DNA of 64,000 nt from Burkholderia plantarii. GTDB taxonomy: Bacteria; Pseudomonadota; Gammaproteobacteria; Burkholderiales; Burkholderiaceae. The stretch covers positions 930,001 through 994,000 of the forward strand of contig NZ_CP007213.1 in NCBI RefSeq assembly GCF_001411805.1, given 5' to 3'. Positions 36,193 through 44,144 of the stretch are shown here, piece by piece. The position numbers and the translations under genes are program-made. How positions within the stretch are numbered: position 1 is the stretch's first letter; each line of letters begins with the position of its first letter. The notes under the pieces are model-generated. The model did no database searches and had not been told where the DNA came from. It saw only the letters and a program-made list of their open reading frames with translations.

Positions 36193-36828
36193 ATGGCCTA
36201 CGAACTGCTGACCCCCGACAACTGCGCGCTCGCGCTCATCGACCACCAGCCGCAGATGTTCTTCGGCACGCACTCGCACGAGCGCACCACGGTGCTGCAC
36301 AACGTGCAGATCCTCGCCAAGACGGCGCGCCTGTTCAAGGTGCCCACCGTGCTGACGACGATCGCCTCGGAAACCTTCAGCGGCCACCTGCTGAGCGAAG
36401 TGCAGTCGGTGTTCCCGGACACGAAGCCGATCGACCGCACCTCGATGAACTCGTGGGAAGACGCGGGCTTTCGCGCGGCGATCCTGGCCACCGGCCGCAA
36501 GAAGATCGTGATCGCGGGCCTGTGGACGGAAGTCTGCGTCGCGTTCCCGACCGTGCAGATGCTGGCCGAAGGCTTCGAGATCTACGTGCCGACCGACGCC
36601 TGCGGCGACGTCACCGAAGAAGCGCACGAGCGCGCCGTGCAGCGCGTGATCCAGGCCGGCGCGGTGCCCACCACCTCGCTGCAGTTCATGTGCGAACTGC
36701 AACGCGACTGGGCACGCGGCGAGACCTACGACGGCTGCATGGAGATCTTCAAGGCGCACAGCGCCTACGGCATCGGCGTGCGCTACGCCAAGCAGATCCT
36801 CGGCGAGCACGCGAGCGAGGCGGGCTGA
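36193..36828 (+). CDS. Isochorismatase-like (YcaC-type) cysteine hydrolase
   Basis: This 211-residue protein has the isochorismatase fold. The Asp of the Asp-Lys-Cys triad lies in CALALIDHQPQMFF, and the nucleophile Cys in GLWTEVCVAFP. The C-terminal helices are as in YcaC, an octameric hydrolase of unknown substrate. ATG 36193 is chosen because GGAG (36183-36186) lies seven bases upstream; ATG 36181 is an alternative. It has no signal peptide, so it acts in the cytoplasm. It is the first gene of a same-strand cluster running to 44090 and lies 145 bases before the amidohydrolase. Confidence 0.88.
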   Translation: MAYELLTPDNCALALIDHQPQMFFGTHSHERTTVLHNVQILAKTARLFKVPTVLTTIASETFSGHLLSEVQSVFPDTKPIDRTSMNSWEDAGFRAAILATGRKKIVIAGLWTEVCVAFPTVQMLAEGFEIYVPTDACGDVTEEAHERAVQRVIQAGAVPTTSLQFMCELQRDWARGETYDGCMEIFKAHSAYGIGVRYAKQILGEHASEAG

Positions 36829-36973
36829 GCCCACGCGGCGCGCGCCTCGCGCGCGCCAGACCCGGCCGCGGCGGCGCCCCGACGGGCACGCGCCGCGCGG
36901 TCACCGAATCCGGCGGCGGCGCGCCCGCCGCACGCGAATTCCATCCAGTCTGAACAACCTGAAGGAGGCGACG

Positions 36974-38851
36974 ATGAGCACTCCGGAGCAACCGGCACGC
37001 ATCGCCGATCTGGTGATCTACAACGGCAAGATCGCCACGCAGGACGAGCGCCGCTCGTTCGTCACCGCGCTGGCCTCGGCCAGCGGCAGGATCGTCGCGA
37101 CCGGCAGCGACCACGACGTGATGCAATGGGCCCGCGACGACGCGCGCCGCATCGACCTGAACGGCCGCACCGTGATCCCGGGTCTCAACGATTCGCACCT
37201 GCATGTGATCCGCGGCGGCCTGAACTTCAACATGGAGCTGCGCTGGGACGGCGTGCCCTCGCTGCGCGACGCGCTCGAGATGCTGCGCGCTCAGGTGGCG
37301 CGCACGCCGGCGCCGCAATGGGTGCGCGTGGTGGGCGGCTGGAACGAATTCCAGTTCGTCGAGAAGCGCGGCCCGACGCTCGACGAGATCAACGCGATCG
37401 CGCCCGACACGCCGGTGTTCCTCCTGCACCTCTACGACAGCGCGCTGCTCAACGCGGCGGCGCTGCGCGCGGTCGGCTACGACCGCGACACGCCGAATCC
37501 GCCGGGCGGCGAGATCCAGCGCGACCGGCGCGGCAACCCCACCGGCATGCTGATCGCGCGGCCGAACGCGGGCCTGCTCTACGCGACGCTCGCCAAGGGG
37601 CCGAAGCTCGCGATCGACGACCAGATGAACTCGACGCGCCAGTTCATGCGCGAGCTGAACCGGCTCGGCGTGACGAGCGCGATCGACGCGGGCGGCGGCT
37701 ACCAGGCCTACCCCGACGACTACGCCGTGATCATGGAGCTGGCCAAGCGCGACCAGCTGTCGATCCGGATCGCCTACAACCTGTTCACGCAGAACGCGAA
37801 GCGCGAGATCGAGGATTTCGCGAAATGGGTGAAGGCCACCCGTCCCGGCGACGGTGACGACTTCCTCAAGGTCAACGGCGCGGGCGAGATGCTGGTGTTC
37901 TCGGCGGCCGACTTCGAGGACTTCCTCGAGCCGCGCCCCGACCTGCCCGACGAGATGGAGAAGGAGCTGGAAGGCGTGGTGCGCCTGCTGGCCGCGAACC
38001 GCTGGCCGTTCCGCCTGCACGCCACCTACGACGAATCGATCTCGCGCTTCCTCGACGTGTTCGAGCGCGTCGACGCCGACACGCCGTTCAACGGCCTGCG
38101 CTGGTTCTTCGACCACTGCGAGACGATCTCGGCGCGCAACATCGACCGGATCGCGGCGCTCGGCGGCGGCATCGCCGTGCAGCACCGCATGGCCTACCAG
38201 GGCGAATACTTCATCGCGCGCTACGGCGCCGAGGCGGCCGCGCAGACGCCGCCGGTGCGCAAGATGCTCGAAGCCGGGCTGCCGGTGGGCGCCGGCACCG
38301 ACGCGACGCGCGTGGCGAGCTACAACCCGTTCGTCTCGCTGTACTGGCTGGTGTCCGGGCGCACCGTGGGCGGCACGCCGATGTACGCGGCGCGCGACCG
38401 GCTCGAACGGATGGAAGCGCTGCGCCGCTACACGGTGGGCAGCGCCTGGTTCTCGAACGACGAGACCCGCAAGGGCGCGCTGGTGCCGGGCCAGTACGCC
38501 GACTTCGCGGTGCTGACCGACGACTTCTTCACGATCGAGGAAGACGCGATCAAGCATCTGGAATCGGTGCTGACGGTGGTGAACGGCCGGGTGGTCTACG
38601 CCGACGGCGAGTTCGGCGCCTACGGGCCGCCCGCGCTGCCGGTCAGCCCGAGCTGGTCGCCGGTGGCGGAGTTCGGCGGCTACGCGCGCTATCGCCCCAT
38701 GACCTCGCTCGAACGTGCCTGCGCGGACGGCTGCGCGAACCTGTGCGGCGTCCACCGGCATGCGCACGGGATGGCCTGGGGCCGCAACGCGCCGGCCGGC
38801 GACGCGAACGCGTTCTGGGGCGCGCTCGGTTGCAGCTGCTTCGCGTTCTGA
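36974..38851 (+). CDS. Amidohydrolase family protein (YtcJ-like) with Cys-rich tail
   Basis: This 625-residue cytoplasmic enzyme resembles YtcJ-type metal-dependent amidohydrolases. N-terminal beta-sandwich residues DLVIYNGKIATQDE lead to the metal-binding DSHLHV motif, followed by RLHATYDES, FFDHCETIS and GAGTDATRVASYNPF. The C-terminal sandwich has GALVPGQYADFAVLTDD. Hydrolysis of an amide or related C-N bond is likely, but the substrate is unknown. The last 45 or so residues are unusual, with Cys and His clustered (CADGCANLCGVHRHAHG and GCSCFAF). GGAGG precedes ATG 36974. The next gene starts 13 bases downstream, indicating an operon. Confidence 0.88.
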   Translation: MSTPEQPARIADLVIYNGKIATQDERRSFVTALASASGRIVATGSDHDVMQWARDDARRIDLNGRTVIPGLNDSHLHVIRGGLNFNMELRWDGVPSLRDALEMLRAQVARTPAPQWVRVVGGWNEFQFVEKRGPTLDEINAIAPDTPVFLLHLYDSALLNAAALRAVGYDRDTPNPPGGEIQRDRRGNPTGMLIARPNAGLLYATLAKGPKLAIDDQMNSTRQFMRELNRLGVTSAIDAGGGYQAYPDDYAVIMELAKRDQLSIRIAYNLFTQNAKREIEDFAKWVKATRPGDGDDFLKVNGAGEMLVFSAADFEDFLEPRPDLPDEMEKELEGVVRLLAANRWPFRLHATYDESISRFLDVFERVDADTPFNGLRWFFDHCETISARNIDRIAALGGGIAVQHRMAYQGEYFIARYGAEAAAQTPPVRKMLEAGLPVGAGTDATRVASYNPFVSLYWLVSGRTVGGTPMYAARDRLERMEALRRYTVGSAWFSNDETRKGALVPGQYADFAVLTDDFFTIEEDAIKHLESVLTVVNGRVVYADGEFGAYGPPALPVSPSWSPVAEFGGYARYRPMTSLERACADGCANLCGVHRHAHGMAWGRNAPAGDANAFWGALGCSCFAF

Positions 38852-38864
38852 CGGAGGCGCCGCG

Positions 38865-39323
38865 ATGAAGCCTGACGAGATGCGTGGCGCCCACGCTTCG
38901 CCCGCCGCGGCCGCCGGCGCGGCGGCCGGCCTCGATACCACCGCCGCGGCGCTGCTGTTCCTGCGGGTGGCCGCGAGCCTGCTGCTGCTGTTCGTGCATG
39001 GCCTGCCGAAAGCGCTGCACGTGAGCGCGCAGCTGGCCGTGATCGAGGATCCGCTGCATCTGGGCGCGCCGCTCACGCTCGGCTTCGCGATCTTCGCCGA
39101 GGTGGCGTGCCCGTTGCTGATGATCGCCGGCGTCCTCACGCGGCTCGCCGCCGTGCCGATCCTCGTGATCACGGTGGTCGCGCTGACGCTGGTCCATCCG
39201 GACTGGTCGCTCGAGCAGGGGCAGTTCGCCTGGATGCTGCTGATCCTGTTCGGCACGGTGGCGATCGGCGGGCCGGGGCGCTACCGCGTCGCGCTGCCGT
39301 GGGGCCCGCGCCGCGTGCGCTGA
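38865..39323 (+). CDS. DoxX-family membrane protein
   Basis: This 152-residue inner-membrane protein has four hydrophobic spans (ALLFLRVAASLLLLFVHG, PLTLGFAIFAEVACPLLM, RLAAVPILVITVVALTL, FAWMLLILFGTVAIGG) in the DoxX/DoxD pattern, including the LFVHGLPKAL start and the ALTLVHPDW segment. DoxX proteins are found with redox enzymes and detoxification genes but have no settled role. It has a GGAGG ribosome site and lies 13 bases after the amidohydrolase stop. Confidence 0.9.
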   Translation: MKPDEMRGAHASPAAAAGAAAGLDTTAAALLFLRVAASLLLLFVHGLPKALHVSAQLAVIEDPLHLGAPLTLGFAIFAEVACPLLMIAGVLTRLAAVPILVITVVALTLVHPDWSLEQGQFAWMLLILFGTVAIGGPGRYRVALPWGPRRVR

Positions 39324-39379
39324 GGCCGGACGCACGGCAGGCGCGGCGCACACCATAACGATATCGCGGGGAGAGGGGC

Positions 39380-40042
39380 ATGCGGGCAGCGTTGTCGGGC
39401 ATGGGCGGCGAGGTGGCGGGCGTATGCATCCCGAGTACGCCGGTGGCCGTCGCCGCGGCCGAAAGCGCGCGCGGGGCGCTGCCGCCGGTGCTGCTCGGCC
39501 ACGCATGCCGCGTGTTCGTGTTCGCGGCGCTGCACGCGCGCCGCGTCGGGCTGGCCTGCGAGGCCGGCGCGCTGTTCGTCGGCGCGCTGTACGCGAACAT
39601 GGGGCTGAGCGCGGCCTACGCGCGCTCGATGGTGCGCTACGAACTGGACAGCGCCGATGCCGCGCGCGGGCTGCTGCGGCTGCACGGCGCGAGCGAGCAG
39701 CTGCGCGACGAGGTGTGGCTCGCGATCGCGCTGCACACCACGCCGGGCCTGCCGGCGCGCGTGTCGCCGCTGGCGCGGGTGCTGGCGCTGGCGGTCAGCA
39801 CGGACCTGACCGGTTCGCATTACTACACGTACACGCACCACGAGCGTGCCGGCGTGCTCGCGAGCTACCCGCGCGGCGCGGGGTTCGGCGAGGCGGTGAT
39901 CGGCGCGTTCGGCCGCGGCCTCGCGCATCGGCCGCGCACCACGGCCGGCACGGCCTGGGCCGACGTGCTCGACCGGATCGACCCGGACTACTGCCGCGAG
40001 AACTTCTGCGGCCGGATTCTGGGCTCGCCGTGGCGCGATTGA
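39380..40042 (+). CDS. HD-domain protein (cyanamide hydratase-like) lacking the HD dyad
   Basis: The 220-residue protein follows the cyanamide-hydratase-type HD superfamily along its length. His41 is in LLGHACRVF, IALHTTPGLP and VSTDLTG are conserved, and the ending AHRPRTTAGTAWADVL with ENFCGRILGSPW is typical. At the position where relatives have the metal-binding HD pair (family form LFHDLGL) this protein reads LYANMGL, with Ala72 and Asn73. It should therefore not bind the usual metal and may be catalytically dead or use a different mechanism. It sits in the operon between DoxX (56-base gap) and XapX. Confidence 0.8.
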   Translation: MRAALSGMGGEVAGVCIPSTPVAVAAAESARGALPPVLLGHACRVFVFAALHARRVGLACEAGALFVGALYANMGLSAAYARSMVRYELDSADAARGLLRLHGASEQLRDEVWLAIALHTTPGLPARVSPLARVLALAVSTDLTGSHYYTYTHHERAGVLASYPRGAGFGEAVIGAFGRGLAHRPRTTAGTAWADVLDRIDPDYCRENFCGRILGSPWRD

Positions 40043-40132
40043 GGCGGTGCGCAACACAGGACAGGACGGCCGCGGGCCGGGCCGGGCGCATGAGGCGCGC
40101 GGCGGGATCGCGGCCAGACCAGGAGAATCGAC

Positions 40133-40411
40133 ATGTCGTATCTGATTTCGCTGGGCGCCGGCATCGTGGTCGGGCTGCTCTATTACTTCTCGCGCGTGCA
40201 GTCGCCGGCGCCGCCGCTGGTCGCGCTGGCCGGGCTGCTCGGCATCGTGATCGGCGAGCACGCGATCCCGTTCGTGCAGGCGCAGTGGGGGCAGCCGGCC
40301 CAGCATGCGCGGCGCGCGGAACCCGTCGCACCCGTGACGCCGGCCGCCGCGTCCACCCACGAGCCGGTGGCGTCGGCCGATGCGCCCGACCGCGCCGGGC
40401 GCCAGCCATGA
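40133..40411 (+). CDS. XapX domain (DUF1427) protein
   Basis: This 92-residue membrane protein starts MSYLISLGAGIVVGLLYYF and continues RVQSPAPPLVALAGLLGIVIGE, the DUF1427/XapX pattern of two short hydrophobic helices. A Pro/Ala-rich soluble tail follows. Function is unknown. Its stop overlaps the next start (ATGA at 40408-40411), so translation is coupled to the DUF1275 gene. Confidence 0.9.
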   Translation: MSYLISLGAGIVVGLLYYFSRVQSPAPPLVALAGLLGIVIGEHAIPFVQAQWGQPAQHARRAEPVAPVTPAAASTHEPVASADAPDRAGRQP

Positions 40412-41154
40412 GCGCGTCTGCCGGCGCGCGCTGGATGCGCATGGCGCTGCGCCACGAGAACGTGCTGCTCGCGTTCGTGGCCGGCTACGTCGATACGCTC
40501 GGCTTCGTCGCGCTGTTCGGCCTGTTCGTCGCCCACGTCACCGGCAACTTCATCCTGATCGGCTCGGGCATCGCGGGCGCGGGCGGCGGCGTGCTCGTCA
40601 AGCTGCTCGCGTTCCCGGCGTTCGTGGCCGGCATCGTCGGCGCCCGCCTCACGGCCGGCGCGGTGGCGGACCCGGCGGCGGGCGGCACGGCCGCCTGGCA
40701 CGCGGGCGCGCTGTACGGCCTGCAGCTCGCGCTGCTCGCCGCGTTCATGCTGGCGGGGCTGGCCGCCGCGCCGATCGTCAGCATCGACGCGCCGCTCGCG
40801 ATGGGCTGCGGGCTGCTCGGCGCGGCCGCGATGGGCGTGCAGAACGCGCACGCGAAGCTCGCCACGCGCGGCATCGCGGCCAACACCGTGATGACCGGCA
40901 ACGTTACGCAGGCCGTGCTCGACGTCTGTGAGCTGGTCGCGCCGGGCAGCACGCCCGCGCAGCGCCGCGAGACGCGCGGCCGCCTCGCGCGGATGCTGCC
41001 GCCGATCGCCGCGTTCGCGCTTGGCGCGGGCGGCGGCGCGCTGGGCTGGCGCGCCGCCTCGTTCTGGGCGCTCGGCGCGCCGCTCGCGCTGCTGGCCGCG
41101 CTCGCGCTGGCCTCGGTGCGCGGCGCGGCGCCGGAAGCGGCGCCCGCCCGATGA
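40408..41154 (+). CDS. DUF1275 (YoaK) family membrane protein
   Basis: This 248-residue protein has about six hydrophobic segments and the family start NVLLAFVAGYVDTLGFVAL, then VTGNFILIGSG. The diagnostic GVQNAHAKLATRGIAANTVMTGNVTQ region lies in its second half. YoaK/DUF1275 proteins are putative transporters with no proven substrate. It overlaps XapX by four bases, a pairing that suggests the two membrane proteins work together. The next gene starts 91 bases downstream with its own ribosome site. Confidence 0.88.
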   Translation: MSASAGARWMRMALRHENVLLAFVAGYVDTLGFVALFGLFVAHVTGNFILIGSGIAGAGGGVLVKLLAFPAFVAGIVGARLTAGAVADPAAGGTAAWHAGALYGLQLALLAAFMLAGLAAAPIVSIDAPLAMGCGLLGAAAMGVQNAHAKLATRGIAANTVMTGNVTQAVLDVCELVAPGSTPAQRRETRGRLARMLPPIAAFALGAGGGALGWRAASFWALGAPLALLAALALASVRGAAPEAAPAR

Positions 41155-41245
41155 CGCGGCACGCCATGCCGCCGGCCCCGGCCGCCCGCCCGCGCGGCCG
41201 GCCGGCGATCCGTTTTCCTTCCCTTTCTTCAGACAGGAGCCTTAC

Positions 41246-42196
41246 GTGAACTTCCCCGCCTTCTCGCGCCCGGCGCGCGTGCTCGCCGTCGCGCTCGCCG
41301 CCGTCGGCCTGATGCTGTCCACCCCGTCCTCGTTCGCGGACGAGGCGCGCTACGCGCCGCCGGCCGCCCACGCGCCGGTGGTGTCGGTCGGCCCGCAATA
41401 CGACACCACCCATGTGTACGTCTCGAACGCCGACATCGACGCGTTCGTCGACAGCTTCGTCGCCACCTTCGGCGGCAAGGCCTCGCCGCGCGCCGTGTTC
41501 ACGGTCACGCCGACGCCGAGCAAGACCGCCTCGCAATACGTGCAGACCCCGGTGGGGATGCTGTCGGTGTTCGCGTTCCAGACGCCGATCCCGCGTCCGT
41601 TCGGCAGCGAACGCACCGGCTACCTCGTCACCGACATCGACCGCGCCGTGCGGGCCGCGCGCGCGGCCGGCGCCGACGTGCTGGTCGAGCCGTTCGACGA
41701 CCCGATCGGCAAGGACGCGGTGATCCAGTGGCCGGGCGGCCTGACGATGCAGCTTTACTGGCACACCAAGGCGCCGTCGTATGCGCCGCTCGCGCTGGTG
41801 CCGGACAACCGCGTCTACGTGTCGAAGTACGAAGCGTCGAACTTCATCAAGCGCTTCCTGCGCTTCTCGCACGGCCGGATCGTGTCGGACGCGCGCCATG
41901 CCGACGGCGCCGAGCTCGGCAAGCCGGGCGAATCGATCCGCCGCGTGCGCATCGAGTCGGGCTTCGGCAACATGCTGGTGTTCGTGACCGACGGCAAGCT
42001 GCCCTATCCCTATGGGCTGGAATCCACCGGCTATCGCGTGACCGATCTCGACGCGACGCTGGCCAAGGCGCGCGCCGCGAACGTCAAGGTGCTGGTCGAG
42101 CCGGCGGCGAACGCGGAAGGCCGCACGGCGATGGTCGAGTTCCCGGGCGGCTACGTGGCCGAGCTGCACCAGTTCGACGCCGCCGCGGCGAACTGA
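41246..42196 (+). CDS. Exported VOC (glyoxalase/dioxygenase-fold) protein
   Basis: The 316-residue protein has a Sec signal peptide (ARVLAVALAAVGLMLSTPSS, cleavage near FADEA) and two VOC modules. The first begins TTHVYVSNADIDAFVDSFV, the second VYVSKYEASNFIKRFL. Both end in the beta-strand pattern GYLVTDIDRAVRAARAAGADV or GYRVTDLDATLAKARAANVKV with EPxxN or EPFDD segments. VOC proteins bind metal and act as glyoxalases, dioxygenases or sequestering proteins; an exported form is unusual. The start is GTG 41246 with CAGGAGC upstream. It lies four bases before the porin gene. Confidence 0.85.
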   Translation: MNFPAFSRPARVLAVALAAVGLMLSTPSSFADEARYAPPAAHAPVVSVGPQYDTTHVYVSNADIDAFVDSFVATFGGKASPRAVFTVTPTPSKTASQYVQTPVGMLSVFAFQTPIPRPFGSERTGYLVTDIDRAVRAARAAGADVLVEPFDDPIGKDAVIQWPGGLTMQLYWHTKAPSYAPLALVPDNRVYVSKYEASNFIKRFLRFSHGRIVSDARHADGAELGKPGESIRRVRIESGFGNMLVFVTDGKLPYPYGLESTGYRVTDLDATLAKARAANVKVLVEPAANAEGRTAMVEFPGGYVAELHQFDAAAAN

Positions 42197-42200
42197 GCGC

Positions 42201-43730
42201 ATGCGAGCCGAGACGATGCGCGGCATGCCGCGAGCAGGGCGCCGCCGCGCGCGTGCCGGCGGCGGCGCGCGCTGGGGGACGGGGCGCGTCGCGCTCGGCG
42301 CGGCGGCGTTCGCGCTGCTGCAGGGCGTGAGCGCCGCCGCCGAGACCGCGCCGGCCGGCGCCTCGGCTTCGGCCGCGGCGACCGGGGCCGCCGCATCGAC
42401 GGCGCCGGCCTGCCAGGCGACGCGACCGGTTCCCTCGTTCAACCGCTGGCAGGAGAACTGGGGCGCGCTGGCCGATCCGTGCCTGCCGCGCCGGCCGCTG
42501 GACGGCCTCAAGTACCTGCCGCCCGGCAGCGACCCGAGCTGGTACCTGTCGCTCGGCGCGAACCTGCGCGAGCGTTTCGAACTGAACCACGCGCCGCTGT
42601 TCGGGCTCGGCGCCACGCGGCCCGACAGCTACCTGATCCAGCGCGCCGAGCTGCATCTCGACGCGCATCTCGGCGAGCACGTGCAGGCGTTCGCGCAGGT
42701 CGAGGACGCGCGCGTGTTCGGCAAGGACGCCGTGTCGCCCGTCGACCGCGATCCGCTCGATCTCGAGCAGGCGTTCGTCGCCTATGTCCACGCGCTCGGC
42801 CCCGGCACCTTCAAGGCGCGCGTCGGCCGGCAGGAGATGGCTTTCGACTTGCAGCGCTTCATCTCGGTACGCGACGGCCCGAACGTGCGCCAGGCGTTCG
42901 ACGCGATCTGGGCCGACTATGAACTCGAGCGGTGGCGCTTCATCGGCTACGTCACGCGGCCCGTGCAGTATCGCGACGTGGACGATTTCGACGACACCTC
43001 GAACCGTCACCTGAAGTTCAGCGGCGTGCGCGTGGAGCGCTCCGGCGTGGGCCCCGGCGACCTGTCCGCCTACTGGTCGCGCTACGAGCGCGACGGCGCG
43101 CGCTTCGCCGACGCGAGCGGCACCGAGCGGCGCGACGTGTTCGACGCGCGCTATGCGGGCAAGCAGGCGCCGTTCGACTGGGACGTGGAAGCGATGGGGC
43201 AGACCGGCCGCGTCGGCAGCGCCACGGTGGGTGCCTGGGCGTTCGGTGCGCTGGCCGGCTATACATTCGCCGCGCTGCCGGGCACGCCGCGCGTGGGCCT
43301 GCAGGTGGACGGCGCCTCGGGCGACCGCCACCCCGGCGACGGCCACGTCGGCACCTTCAACCCGCTGTTCCCGAACGGCTACTACTTCACGCTGGCCGGC
43401 TACGCGGGCTACAGCAACCTGGTCCACGTGAAGCCGTCGGTGACGTTCCATGTCACGCCGACGCTGACGCTGACGACGGCGCTGGGCCTGCAGTGGCGCG
43501 CGACGACGGCCGACGCGGTGTACGGGCAGGGCATGGCGGCGGTGCCGGGCACGGCCGGCAACGGCAGCCGCTGGACCGGCATGTACGGGCAGCTGCGCGC
43601 CGACTGGATCGTGAACGACAATCTCGCGCTCGCGCTCGAGGCGGTCCACTTCGAGGTCGGCGATTCGTTGCGCGCGCTCGGCGCGCGCAACGGCGACTAT
43701 CTCGGCGTCGAGGCGAAATTCGGCTGGTGA
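42201..43730 (+). CDS. AlgE-type outer-membrane porin (alginate-export family)
   Basis: The 509-residue protein has an Arg-rich N-terminus, a signal peptide (GRVALGAAAFALLQGVSAAA) and a beta-barrel pattern. Family features include SWYLSLGANLRERFELN, SYLIQRAELHLDAHLGEHV, VGRQEMAFDLQRFISVRDG and the aromatic C-terminus EAKFGW. Such barrels let anionic compounds cross the outer membrane. It starts four bases after the VOC gene. The porin would bring in the substrate of the cluster, or export a product. The substrate is unknown. Confidence 0.88.
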   Translation: MRAETMRGMPRAGRRRARAGGGARWGTGRVALGAAAFALLQGVSAAAETAPAGASASAAATGAAASTAPACQATRPVPSFNRWQENWGALADPCLPRRPLDGLKYLPPGSDPSWYLSLGANLRERFELNHAPLFGLGATRPDSYLIQRAELHLDAHLGEHVQAFAQVEDARVFGKDAVSPVDRDPLDLEQAFVAYVHALGPGTFKARVGRQEMAFDLQRFISVRDGPNVRQAFDAIWADYELERWRFIGYVTRPVQYRDVDDFDDTSNRHLKFSGVRVERSGVGPGDLSAYWSRYERDGARFADASGTERRDVFDARYAGKQAPFDWDVEAMGQTGRVGSATVGAWAFGALAGYTFAALPGTPRVGLQVDGASGDRHPGDGHVGTFNPLFPNGYYFTLAGYAGYSNLVHVKPSVTFHVTPTLTLTTALGLQWRATTADAVYGQGMAAVPGTAGNGSRWTGMYGQLRADWIVNDNLALALEAVHFEVGDSLRALGARNGDYLGVEAKFGW

Positions 43731-43754
43731 ACGCAGGCATCGACGGGGAGCCAC

Positions 43755-44090
43755 ATGGGTACGCAACAGCAGGGTACGCAACAGCAGCTCGAACTGGTCC
43801 GGCTGGCCGCGGCGGTGCGCGCGAACCTGGACGACGCGCGCGTCTGGCGCTGGTATGCCGACCTGATGGAAGAGGATCGCATCGCCTGCACGCGCACGCG
43901 CGACGGGTGGCGGCTGACGATCGACGGCCACCATGTCGTCGAGGACGCCTCGTTCGATGCCGCCGTGCGCCGCGCGGCCGATATCTGGTGCGACCAGCCG
44001 CGCCTTTCCCCGGCGCTGGGCCGGCGCAACAAGCGCGCGCGGCTCCCCGGCGCGACGCCGCTGCCGGACTGGCACGCGCGCCGCGACTGA
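43755..44090 (+). CDS. Small hypothetical protein
   Basis: This 111-residue soluble protein begins MGTQQQGTQQQLELVRLAAAV and contains ARVWRWYADLMEEDRIACTRT. No family is recognised. The CAACAGCAG-type codons at its start form a short duplication. It starts 25 bases after the porin stop and is the last gene of the cluster, convergent with the STAND regulator whose stop lies 54 bases away. Confidence 0.7.
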   Translation: MGTQQQGTQQQLELVRLAAAVRANLDDARVWRWYADLMEEDRIACTRTRDGWRLTIDGHHVVEDASFDAAVRRAADIWCDQPRLSPALGRRNKRARLPGATPLPDWHARRD

Positions 44091-44144
44091 TGCCGCGGCG
44101 GCGGCGCGATGGCGCCGCGATGCGGGCGAAGCCGCGGCGCGCGC

